A stretch of 10,259 bases of DNA from contig DXCD01000044.1 in assembly GCA_019116185.1 (NCBI GenBank), positions 1-10,259 of the forward strand, read 5' to 3'. Origin of the DNA: Candidatus Mediterraneibacter stercorigallinarum (GTDB lineage Bacteria; Bacillota; Clostridia; Lachnospirales; Lachnospiraceae). The notes under the pieces were generated by a model. It saw nothing but the letters and a program-made list of their open reading frames with translations, was not told the origin of the DNA and did not search any database. The first letter of the stretch is position 1. Each line of letters begins with the position of its first letter. The translations under genes and the position numbers were made by a program. Below, one piece after another: positions 1 to 7,140 of the stretch.

Positions 1-53
1 CCTGAAAGTAAAACAGGCTTAATATTAATGAACTTAAAATTTTAGGAGGATGT

Positions 54-2075
54 ATGAGAGAATCAGAATGGCTGAAAAAGACAAAAGAAATCTTCGCGGT
101 GGACGACGCGGAGAAAGTGGCGGCTTACTGCCGTGAAAACTGGCAGGAGGATGCGGAGCATGTGCTGCGGACAGCAGAGGATGCGTGCGGGAATACATTT
201 CTTTTTGATTATCGCTGGGATATGGAACGGACATGGGAGCCCGTGCATTTTGATCAGGAGATCGACTGGAGCCTGATTCCGTGGGGAGACCCGGAATTCG
301 TATGGCAGTTCAACCGGCACCGGTTCCTGCCGTGCCTGGCACAGGCATATATTATGACCGGCGAGGAGAAGTATGCGGAACACTATGTGCGTCTCCTGGA
401 GGACTGGATTGACCGCTCTGAATCAGGAGAGAATGCAGAACAGGGACCGTGGCGCACGCTGGAGACCGGTATCCGCGCGGAGGTATGGCTTGCTTCCCTG
501 CCCCTGATACTGGAAAGCAGCGCGGTGACGGAAAGCTTTCTGGATAAAGTGGAGACGTGCCTGCGTAAGCACCAGAAAAGACTTTATGAGAATTTTCAGC
601 CGCATAAATACATCAGCAACTGGGGCGTGCTTGAAGCCTGCGGGATGCTGCTCTTCTCTCTGGTGCTGCCGGACTCGGAGAAGGAGCTGGGCGCTGCCAT
701 AAAACGTCTGGAAGACACGGCGAAGGTGCAGGTGCTGGAAGACGGCATGCAGTGGGAGCAGTCTCCAATGTACCATAATGAGGTGTATCACTGCTTCCTG
801 ACCGCATATTATTACGGAGAGCGCGCCGGTGTCAAGATGCCGGAAGAAGTGCGCAATGCGGTGAAGAAGCTGGCATATGCGGACTACAAGTGGAAGAAAC
901 CGGACCATACGCAGTTCACTCAGGGGGACAGCGATGCCTCGGACCTGCGGGATCAGATCACGGCCGGCGCGTACCTTCTGAAGGACGGCGTGCTCAAGTC
1001 CGGGGGATACGAGATCCTGGATTATGAGAATGCATGGAAATTCGGATGGGAAGCCTGCCGGGAGTATGAGACCCTGAAGTCAGAGACGCCGGATTTTGTA
1101 TCCACGGAACTTCCATTTGGAGGCAATTATTATTTCCGCAGCGGATGGGACGAGAAAGCTGACCTGCTTCATTTCCACTGCGGGGAGACCGGGGGAGGAC
1201 ACGGGCATGCGGACAAGCTCCATGTGGATCTGGTGATCCGGGGGGAAGACGTGCTGGTGGACTCCGGCAGGTACACCTATGTGGACGGCCCGGAGCGGTT
1301 CCGGTTTAAGGAATCCCCTGCGCATAATACATTCCGCGTGGACGGAAAAGGCTTTGCGGAGTGCGAGTCTTCCTGGAAGTATAAAAGTCTCTGCACCTGC
1401 CTGAAACAGCAGTATTATGACGGAAGGACAGGGGCTTTCGTCGAGGGCAGCCATCTGGGATACTGGGATCAGGGCGTGCTCGTCAACCGTAAGATCATCT
1501 GGATCCGCCCGGATGTGTATGTCATCGTGGACGGAATGCTGGCACACGGCACTCATACATATGAGAATATCCTGCACTTTGACGGCAATGGCAGGGCAGA
1601 ACTGCAGGAGATCGGCAAAGGATGCGGAGGCGTGCATTTTACAGGAAAGGATATGGAGACCTGGATCCAGTTTATTGATCCGGCGGAGGAGACGATCATT
1701 AATACAGAGCAGTCCAGCCATTATAATGAAAAGCATCCGAACCAGACGTATATAAGAAAGACACAGGCTGATGGCTTTTACAGAGAAATTACTGTCATTA
1801 ATGGCGGCGGGAAAGGGAAGACCAAACCGGTAAATGTGGAGAAGCTGACTCTCTATTCCGTGCTGAATGATGAATATCTCCCGGCCGATCAGGCAGAGGG
1901 CCTGCGTATTACGGCAGGAGATAAAGAGTATATCTTGTTCCTCTGTCATCAGGAAGTTATGACGCCCACGGATATTTTGAAGTGGGAGAACTGCCTGGGC
2001 CATGGGAAGGCAGTGCTGTTTGACCGCTCTTCAGAAAAGAATGACACGGTTATCGGCGAAATACTTGCCTGGTAA
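54..2075 (+). CDS. Heparinase II/III-family polysaccharide (oligosaccharide) lyase, probably cytoplasmic
   Basis: A 673-residue protein with the two-part architecture of heparinase II/III-family lyases. Residues about 30-330 form the alpha-helical toroid; its typical stretches include EFVWQFNRHRFL (81-92) and GPWRTLETGIRAE (131-143). Residues about 350-640 form the beta-sandwich part, with the family hallmark GGGHGHADKLHVD (380-392) followed by LVDSGRYTY. Likely catalytic residues are N189 (in SNWG), Y240 (in SPMYHNEVY) and H383 or H385. They match in order and rough spacing the Asn/Tyr/His set known from heparinase III-type enzymes. The family cleaves uronic-acid polysaccharides by beta-elimination. 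The N-terminus (MRESEWLKKTKE) is charged and has no signal peptide or lipobox, so I infer action in the cytoplasm on imported oligosaccharides. Similar streptococcal proteins beside GH88 genes are annotated as oligohyaluronate lyases. The start is supported by AGGAGG at 44-49, four bases upstream. The family call is firm; the substrate is not. Confidence 0.9.
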   Translation: MRESEWLKKTKEIFAVDDAEKVAAYCRENWQEDAEHVLRTAEDACGNTFLFDYRWDMERTWEPVHFDQEIDWSLIPWGDPEFVWQFNRHRFLPCLAQAYIMTGEEKYAEHYVRLLEDWIDRSESGENAEQGPWRTLETGIRAEVWLASLPLILESSAVTESFLDKVETCLRKHQKRLYENFQPHKYISNWGVLEACGMLLFSLVLPDSEKELGAAIKRLEDTAKVQVLEDGMQWEQSPMYHNEVYHCFLTAYYYGERAGVKMPEEVRNAVKKLAYADYKWKKPDHTQFTQGDSDASDLRDQITAGAYLLKDGVLKSGGYEILDYENAWKFGWEACREYETLKSETPDFVSTELPFGGNYYFRSGWDEKADLLHFHCGETGGGHGHADKLHVDLVIRGEDVLVDSGRYTYVDGPERFRFKESPAHNTFRVDGKGFAECESSWKYKSLCTCLKQQYYDGRTGAFVEGSHLGYWDQGVLVNRKIIWIRPDVYVIVDGMLAHGTHTYENILHFDGNGRAELQEIGKGCGGVHFTGKDMETWIQFIDPAEETIINTEQSSHYNEKHPNQTYIRKTQADGFYREITVINGGGKGKTKPVNVEKLTLYSVLNDEYLPADQAEGLRITAGDKEYILFLCHQEVMTPTDILKWENCLGHGKAVLFDRSSEKNDTVIGEILAW

Positions 2076-2093
2076 GCGAGGACATTCATGCAG

Positions 2094-2155
2094 CGGCGTC
2101 AGAAGCAACGGGAGATATAAATAAACTGCCCGTGCGTTCTGCGCCGTTAATTTTT
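2094..2155 (+). terminator. Intrinsic terminator after the lyase gene
   Basis: A long imperfect stem can be read base by base. CGGCG (2094-2098) pairs with CGCCG (2142-2146), CAGAA (2100-2104) with TTCTG (2137-2141), GCA (2105-2107) with TGC (2133-2135), and CGGG (2109-2112) with CCCG (2129-2132). That gives 17 pairs with single-base bulges at 2099, 2108 and 2136, and a 16-base A/T-rich loop. It is followed directly by TTAATTTTT (2147-2155). It starts 18 bases after the lyase stop codon, so the lyase is probably the last gene of a transcript entering from the left. The loop is longer than usual, but the stem and T-tract are convincing. Confidence 0.8.
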
Positions 2156-2161
2156 GGCATA

Positions 2162-2190
2162 TTGTATTTTGGTCTGTCAGATGCTATATT
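2162..2190 (+). promoter_or_regulatory. Predicted sigma-A promoter for the two-component operon
   Basis: TTGTAT (2162-2167) and TATATT (2185-2190) are separated by exactly 17 bases. A TG dinucleotide one base before the -10 (2182-2183) makes it an extended -10 promoter. It lies just past the terminator and about 55 bases before the kinase start, predicting transcription from about 2197. This fits steady low-level expression of the kinase and regulator independent of the upstream gene. A direct repeat of AAACACG (2193-2199 and 2202-2208) lies over the predicted start site and might be an operator; that part is speculative. Confidence 0.6.
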
Positions 2191-2245
2191 AAAAACACGT
2201 TAAACACGAAGGCGGTAAAGAGTAAAGATACAGGAGCGGATGGAA

Positions 2246-3976
2246 ATGAAAAAAGACAAGGGACGGTTCCGGTGGCAGATCCGCAGCAAATTTCAGGTAA
2301 AGGTGCTGCTGTCCATCCTGGTGCCGGTCGTCGTGTTCAGTGTGATTACAAACATTGTTATAAGTGCGCTGCTGGGACGACAGCTCCTGGAGAAGCGAGA
2401 AGAGATCGAGATGGGGTATCTGTCGGTCATTTACTCCTATCTTGAGGATGTAAAGGGAAACCTCGACATACTGGCGCTGACGGCTGAAAACAGTTCTGCT
2501 GTCCAGAAGATTTTGAAGAAGTCTGACCTTGATTCAGTGGAGGCAAAGTCGGATGCCCTTGAAGCCCAGAATATCCTGGCTGCTTACCTGAGCGGCAGCA
2601 GCATCAATGATTATATAGAAGAGATGATCGTGCTGAACAGGTATGGAGTGAGGATTTCAGCGACCTCGACAGAAGAAATGCTGGGGACAGAGCAGATTCT
2701 TGCCAGCAGGATGTTCACAATGCACTTCGATGGAAAAGAGCGCATCGGAGTGGCTGAGTCTGTCATTGATGTCGGCGAGACGAGGCTGATCTATGCGTAT
2801 CCGCTTGATATGGCTGAGAATCGGTATATTTATATGGAGCTGAATACGAGCCTGGTCATGGATATGCTTATCCCTTATGCAGAGTCTGCAAATATTATTG
2901 TCGAGTATACAGGAGAAAGCGGCCAGGCATGGTATTCTTCGGAGACTGCCAGACAGATGCATGAAAAGTCGGAGGGCGGGACCAGATATGAGATAAACAG
3001 CAGAACGTTTGAACCTTTCGGGCTCAAGCTTAGTGTCATAAGCAAAAAAAGCCTGTACTCTGGGGATACTGCTTCTATTTTGTATATCCTTGCCGTGACC
3101 GTGATCCTTGTGATCTGTATCGGGATAACAGTATCAAGGAGGCTTTCATCCAGGATTACGGGACCGCTCCGCATGCTGACCGATCATATCAGCGGGCAGA
3201 TCAATGCAAAATATCTGACGACAGATCCATCTATTGAAGAGGGGGAAGATGAGATCGCGGAGATCGGCAAAGCGTTCAACCGTCTTGTGCGTCATATCAA
3301 TGGCCTGATCAAAGCACAGAAAAAGATGTATGAACAGAAGCAGGAGCTTGAAATGAACGCTCTTCAGGCGCAGATCAATCCGCATTTCCTGTACAATACC
3401 CTTGATTCTGTGCGCTGGATGGCTGTGATCCAGAAGGCGAACGGCATTGCGGATACTGTGATGAGCCTGGAGAACCTGCTGAGAAATATGGCAAAAGGAG
3501 CAGGGGACAAGATCACTCTCCGGGAGGAACTTTCGCTGGCGCAGGATTATGTGAATCTCCAACAGGTACGGTACATGGAGATATTTGACTATATCTGTGA
3601 TGTGCCTGAAGAATACATGGATTACATGATCGTTAAGATGACCATGCAGCCGGTGATCGAGAATGCCATCCTGCACGGGATCGTGCCTACCGGAACCTAT
3701 GGAGAGATCAAAGTGGGCATACGGGAGACAGAAAAAGATCTGTACATATCTATAGAAGACAACGGGACCGGAGTTGACGGAAAAGAGTTCCAGAATCTGG
3801 TGAAGAACCGGAAAAACAAAAATGGCATGAGCGGCATTGGCGTGGCAAATGTAGATGAACGGCTCGGGATGATGTACGGCAAGAAATACGGCCTGATCTT
3901 TGAGGGAGAAAAAGGCAGATTTGCAAGGGTTATCATACATATTCCAAAAGAAAAGAGTGAAGATACAGATGTTTAA
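2246..3976 (+). CDS. YesM-type sensor histidine kinase (His_kinase/HATPase_c) with extracellular sensor region
   Basis: A membrane histidine kinase of the LytS/YesM class that partners with the regulator encoded next. Numbering from the 2246 start (576 residues): TM1 at about 19-43, an extracytoplasmic ligand-sensing region at about 44-275 with no obvious motif (dCache-like by size), TM2 at about 277-297, then a HAMP segment to about 350. The His_kinase domain has the hallmark LQAQINPHFLYNTLDSVRWM with phospho-acceptor H380. The ATPase domain has the N-box PVIENAILHG (N473), the G1 motif EDNGTGVD (D505) and the G2-like SGIGVANVDERL. Two in-frame ATGs compete: 2240 is only 3 bases from AGGAG (2232-2236), whereas 2246 is 9 bases away, so I prefer 2246; the difference is two residues. 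Kinases of this class near ABC sugar importers usually sense extracellular sugars, directly or through a binding protein. The ligand here is unknown. Confidence 0.93.
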   Translation: MKKDKGRFRWQIRSKFQVKVLLSILVPVVVFSVITNIVISALLGRQLLEKREEIEMGYLSVIYSYLEDVKGNLDILALTAENSSAVQKILKKSDLDSVEAKSDALEAQNILAAYLSGSSINDYIEEMIVLNRYGVRISATSTEEMLGTEQILASRMFTMHFDGKERIGVAESVIDVGETRLIYAYPLDMAENRYIYMELNTSLVMDMLIPYAESANIIVEYTGESGQAWYSSETARQMHEKSEGGTRYEINSRTFEPFGLKLSVISKKSLYSGDTASILYILAVTVILVICIGITVSRRLSSRITGPLRMLTDHISGQINAKYLTTDPSIEEGEDEIAEIGKAFNRLVRHINGLIKAQKKMYEQKQELEMNALQAQINPHFLYNTLDSVRWMAVIQKANGIADTVMSLENLLRNMAKGAGDKITLREELSLAQDYVNLQQVRYMEIFDYICDVPEEYMDYMIVKMTMQPVIENAILHGIVPTGTYGEIKVGIRETEKDLYISIEDNGTGVDGKEFQNLVKNRKNKNGMSGIGVANVDERLGMMYGKKYGLIFEGEKGRFARVIIHIPKEKSEDTDV

Positions 3977-5612
3977 AGTAATGATAGTGGATGATGAGAC
4001 AATTATTTTGTCAGGAATAAAGTCGCTTGTCGATTGGGAGGCGCATGGATGCGAACTTGCCGCCACAGCGCGCAACGGGCAGGACGCGCTGGAACAGATG
4101 AGACGGATTCCCATTGACATCGTGCTGGCGGATATCAACATGCCTGTGATGGACGGGATCACTCTGATGAAAAATGCAAGTGAAGAGTTCCCCAATACGG
4201 TCTTTATCATGCTGACCAACCTGGAGGAGTTTGAACTGGCGCGCCAGGCGTTGAAATACCATGCAGTGGATTATCTGGTGAAGAGCCAGCTGGAAGCGCC
4301 TATGCTGGAGAAGGCGATCGAGCATGCCAAAGTGGAGCGGGGAAGCCGTACTTACCGGACCGTGACCAGCGCGGCAGATTATATGGAGAAGGAAGAAAAG
4401 AAGAAGGTGATCAGCAGGGCGCTGCAGGAGGTTATTTTCTTAAAGAACGGCGTGCAGAACGAGGAGTATATAAAACTGATCAAAGATTCCGGGATTCTCT
4501 TGTCATACTGTTACTTCTATATTCCCTTTGATTTTCTGGCGATCAGCGGCGAACCGGTGGATAAGGAAGAGAAGGCAAGGCTGATGGACTGGATTCAGGA
4601 GATGCTGGTCAAGACCGCGGAGAATATATTCGGGGATGATTATATCCTGCTGAATACAGGATCATCCAGCGCATCCGTGCTTTTCGTGTACCGTTTATAT
4701 GCAGGGGGAGATGCTGACAGTTGTAAGAAAAAGTTCGAGATGTTCGACAGGAAACTGGTCAGCTCAGTAAAGACGGTCACACAGGTGGAGTGCCGCGTAT
4801 TCCACACAGGGATCCACGATGGATATGATGAACTTAAGAAGTGCGCGGGCGAATACAGAAGGCTGATGGAACAGTATTATCTCGGGGCGGAGCAAGACGG
4901 GGAGAATGAGGATGATGAGGAGGGGCGGTACGAGCCTCTCGGACTGAAGGGGATCGGATCAGAACTGTATCATGAGATCATGCAGAAGAATCTGAAGGGG
5001 ATCAAGGATGTCATGGACAATGTGGAAACGCAGATCTCAAATACAGTGCACCAGAAGAGTCAGGCAATCTGGCTGCTTAATGAACTGAACAGGGAGGCAT
5101 CGGCGGCGCTGTCGAAATTCGGCATCATGGAGACGTCTGCCTATGAACGGGTCAGCAGCATTGCGGTGATCGAGAGCATTAACACAAGAAAGCAGGTACT
5201 GGGATGGCTGGCCATGCTTCGCAATACCCTGATTGATGTAGTGGGGAACGGTGATATGCCGGGCAATCCCCTCGCTGAGAAAGCGCGGCGCTATGTCCTT
5301 AATAATGTCGAGTCCAATATCAGTCTTCAGGATACAGCGGAACATGTCGGCGTTTCGGCGGGATATTTGTCTACTATCTTTAAACGGGAGTACAATCAGA
5401 GCTTTGTTGACTTTGTAAATACGACTAAGATCGAACATGCCTGCCGTCTTCTGGAAGAGAAAGAGCTTATGGTAATGGAGATTGCATACCGGCTTGGGTA
5501 TGAGAATGCATATTATTTCTCAAAAGTCTTTCGAAAGTACATGGGAATGTCTCCTACAGACTATCAAAGACGGGTGGAAGATGAAAAAAATACAAATAAA
5601 TTAAAAAAATAA
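3969..5612 (+). CDS. YesN-type response regulator: REC receiver plus AraC-family DNA-binding domain
   Basis: A 547-residue transcription regulator. The receiver domain (1-120) has the acidic pair D8/D9, phospho-acceptor D55 in VLADINMP, switch residue T83 and conserved K105. The usual Pro after that Lys is Ser here (VKSQ). A long central region (about 125-430) has no motif I recognise. It includes an acidic stretch, DGENEDDEEG, at 310-319. The C-terminal AraC domain (about 435-540) shows two helix-turn-helix units, SLQDTAEHVGVSAGYLSTIF (452-471) and a second near 502-524, ending in the family signature region FSKVFRKYMGMSPTDY. The chosen ATG overlaps the last 8 bases of the kinase gene, and the protein then begins MFKVMIVDDE, as receivers normally do. 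Upstream in-frame extension to about 3900 would only add kinase-overlapping sequence. Tight coupling implies co-translation with the kinase. The likely target is the transporter promoter immediately downstream; that is inference. Confidence 0.93.
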   Translation: MFKVMIVDDETIILSGIKSLVDWEAHGCELAATARNGQDALEQMRRIPIDIVLADINMPVMDGITLMKNASEEFPNTVFIMLTNLEEFELARQALKYHAVDYLVKSQLEAPMLEKAIEHAKVERGSRTYRTVTSAADYMEKEEKKKVISRALQEVIFLKNGVQNEEYIKLIKDSGILLSYCYFYIPFDFLAISGEPVDKEEKARLMDWIQEMLVKTAENIFGDDYILLNTGSSSASVLFVYRLYAGGDADSCKKKFEMFDRKLVSSVKTVTQVECRVFHTGIHDGYDELKKCAGEYRRLMEQYYLGAEQDGENEDDEEGRYEPLGLKGIGSELYHEIMQKNLKGIKDVMDNVETQISNTVHQKSQAIWLLNELNREASAALSKFGIMETSAYERVSSIAVIESINTRKQVLGWLAMLRNTLIDVVGNGDMPGNPLAEKARRYVLNNVESNISLQDTAEHVGVSAGYLSTIFKREYNQSFVDFVNTTKIEHACRLLEEKELMVMEIAYRLGYENAYYFSKVFRKYMGMSPTDYQRRVEDEKNTNKLKK

Positions 5613-5655
5613 CAGCGGAAAATACCGTAGTTAAAAAATTTACAAATACTTCTTG

Positions 5656-5694
5656 GAAATCTTGATTTCATTTGCAGGATAGGGGATATATAAT
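5656..5694 (+). promoter_or_regulatory. Predicted activator-dependent promoter of the ABC transporter operon, with palindromic putative operator
   Basis: A perfect -10 hexamer, TATAAT (5689-5694), has no good -35. The bases 17 upstream read TTTCAT, and the nearest TTG-type hexamer (TTGATT, 5662-5667) is 21 bases away. Covering the -35 area is an exact inverted repeat, GAAATC-TT-GATTTC (5656-5669), centred about 39 bases before the predicted start near 5701. A strong -10, weak -35 and a site at this position suggest control by a bound activator, most simply the adjacent AraC-type regulator. AraC-family proteins often use direct rather than inverted repeats, so another regulator is possible. 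Confidence 0.5.
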
Positions 5695-5704
5695 CTAACC
5701 ATCC

Positions 5705-5725
5705 TAAGTGCTGATGCAGTACTTA
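5705..5725 (+). promoter_or_regulatory. 5'-UTR stem-loop before the solute-binding protein gene
   Basis: TAAGTGCT (5705-5712) pairs with AGTACTTA (5718-5725) over 8 base pairs, including one G-U, with a 5-base loop. If transcription starts near 5701, the hairpin lies at the extreme 5' end of the mRNA. There it could protect the transcript from 5'-end decay, in keeping with high expression of a binding protein. As DNA it is also an imperfect palindrome and could instead be an operator. There is no T-tract, so it is not a terminator. Confidence 0.4.
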
Positions 5726-5760
5726 CAAATGTAAAATAAGTTTCTAGGAGGTATTTTTGT

Positions 5761-7059
5761 ATGAGGAAAAAGTTTGCAAGAACAGTCGCTTTCGGTCTTC
5801 TGACAACAATGGCGGCAACAACACTTCTTTCAGGCTGCGGTTCTTCCAATGACGGCGGAGAAGGATCAGGTTCAGGCAGCGACGAGCAGGTTACACTGAC
5901 ACTGCCGGTATGGGATTCAGAGACAACACCGTATATCGCGGACATCATCGAGGGATTCGAGGCTGAGAACCCGAACATCAAGATCAATATGGTAGACGTG
6001 GCAGCGTCCGAGTACATGAACAAGCTGTCCGTTATGCTTAACGGCGGCGCTGACTGTGATATCGTATACATCAAGGATGCTGACAGCACTCCTTCTTTCG
6101 CAGAGAAGGGACAGCTTGAAGATCTGACACCGTACATCGAGGAAGACGGTATCGATACTTCAAAATATGTATCATACGATGATTTCAATCTGGACGGAAA
6201 ACAGGTTGCTCTTCCGTTTAAGACAGACTACTATGTACTCTACTACAACAAAGACATCTTTGATGCAGCAGGAGTCGCATATCCGACAAATGACATGACA
6301 TGGACACAGTGGGAAGAGATGTGCGCGCAGCTGACAAGCGGCGAAGGCTCCAGCAAGATCTACGGCGGATACCTGCATACATGGCAGGCATGTGTAGAGA
6401 ACTGGGCAATTCAGGATGGAGAGAACACAATCCTCGGACCGGACTACAGCTTCATGAAACCATACTATGAGATGGCTCTGAGAATGCAGGATGCCGGAAC
6501 GATCATGGATTACTCCACACTGAAGACAGGCAACATTGCTTACGCTTCACCGTTCCAGCAGGGAACAGTTGCAACACTTCCGATGGGAACATGGTTCTCC
6601 TCCACAATGATCGCTAAGAAAGCAGCAGGCGAGACAGATGTAAACTGGGGAATCGCAACACTTCCGCATCCGGATGGAGTTGAGGCAGGATACACAGTAG
6701 GATCCACCACACCGATGGCAATTAATGCAAATTCCGAGCACAAGGAAGAAGCTTGGGAATTCATCAAATATGCATGCGGCGAGGAAGGTGCGGCAGCACA
6801 GATCGCAACAGGCCAGATGCCGGCTTATCAGGATGACACAACACTTGAGTCTATCGCGGCACTTGAGGGTATGCCGGAAGGCGCAGCTGAAGCTTTAGCA
6901 ACAAAGAATATCGTTCTTGACAGACCGATCGACAGCAGCTCAGCAGAGATCAACCAGATGCTTTCAGAGGAGCACTCACTTATCATGATCAAAGAAAAAT
7001 CAATTGATGATGTTCTTCAGGAAATGAGCGACCGTTCCAAGGAAATACAGGGCGAATAA
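5761..7059 (+). CDS. ABC transporter extracellular sugar-binding lipoprotein (family 1 solute-binding protein)
   Basis: A 432-residue high-affinity binding component of a carbohydrate ABC importer, anchored to the outer face of the membrane. The N-terminus has basic residues (RKK), a hydrophobic stretch and the lipobox LLSGC with the lipidated cysteine at C26, then a flexible Gly/Ser/Asp linker to about residue 42. The mature part has the family 1 (MalE/UgpB-like) pattern: a beta-strand start VTLTLPVWDSE, ADIIEGFEAENPNIKI (60-75) and YYVLYYNKDIFDAAG around residue 160. AGGAGG (5746-5751) sits 9 bases before the ATG, close to ideal. The gene leads the transporter operon, behind its own promoter. 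Codon use looks more biased than its neighbours (Thr is mostly ACA), in keeping with high expression. The family call is firm. From context the ligand is probably an acidic (uronic-acid) oligosaccharide, but the sequence does not show this. Confidence 0.95.
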   Translation: MRKKFARTVAFGLLTTMAATTLLSGCGSSNDGGEGSGSGSDEQVTLTLPVWDSETTPYIADIIEGFEAENPNIKINMVDVAASEYMNKLSVMLNGGADCDIVYIKDADSTPSFAEKGQLEDLTPYIEEDGIDTSKYVSYDDFNLDGKQVALPFKTDYYVLYYNKDIFDAAGVAYPTNDMTWTQWEEMCAQLTSGEGSSKIYGGYLHTWQACVENWAIQDGENTILGPDYSFMKPYYEMALRMQDAGTIMDYSTLKTGNIAYASPFQQGTVATLPMGTWFSSTMIAKKAAGETDVNWGIATLPHPDGVEAGYTVGSTTPMAINANSEHKEEAWEFIKYACGEEGAAAQIATGQMPAYQDDTTLESIAALEGMPEGAAEALATKNIVLDRPIDSSSAEINQMLSEEHSLIMIKEKSIDDVLQEMSDRSKEIQGE

Positions 7060-7070
7060 TAGTAAAGATT

Positions 7071-7100
7071 ATTGGGCGGCAGAAGTGACTGCCGCTCAAT
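7071..7100 (+). promoter_or_regulatory. Intercistronic stem-loop between binding protein and permease genes
   Basis: ATTGGGCGGCAG (7071-7082) pairs with CTGCCGCTCAAT (7089-7100) over 12 consecutive base pairs with one G-U. The loop is six bases, AAGTGA. Only a short TTT follows, so it is a poor full terminator. Its position, 11 bases past the binding-protein stop and 40 bases before the permease start, matches the mRNA-stabilising or attenuating hairpins known between binding-protein and permease genes (as in malE-malF). It would give far more binding protein than permease from one transcript. Confidence 0.7.
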
Positions 7101-7140
7101 TTATGTCCGCCCATATACACTGGATGGGAAAGGAGAGCAA

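Noticed and set aside
1..20. CCTG (1-4) and CAGG (14-17) followed by CTTAATATTAAT, possibly the end of a terminator from an upstream gene
   Set aside because: Only four pairs are visible and the left arm would run off the window edge; it cannot be supported.
1080..2003. A long minus-strand open frame (307 codons) opposite the lyase gene, and another (311 codons, 8958-9893) opposite GH88
   Set aside because: Both lie antisense to clearly recognisable enzymes, their translations match no family I recognise, and no ribosome binding site stands out; they are frame shadows.
3146..4219. A 357-codon minus-strand open frame across the kinase-regulator junction
   Set aside because: It covers strongly conserved kinase and receiver motifs on the other strand, and its predicted protein is rich in His, Cys and Ile without domain structure.
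5613..5640. Possible terminator after the regulator gene (CGG-AAAATA-CCG then A/T-rich sequence)
   Set aside because: Three base pairs are too few for a stable stem and there is no proper T-tract.
7072..7140. N-terminal extension of the first permease from TTG 7072
   Set aside because: It would be encoded by the intercistronic hairpin, has no ribosome binding site, and the resulting 23 residues are unlike permease N-termini; ATG 7141 has AGGAG at the right distance.
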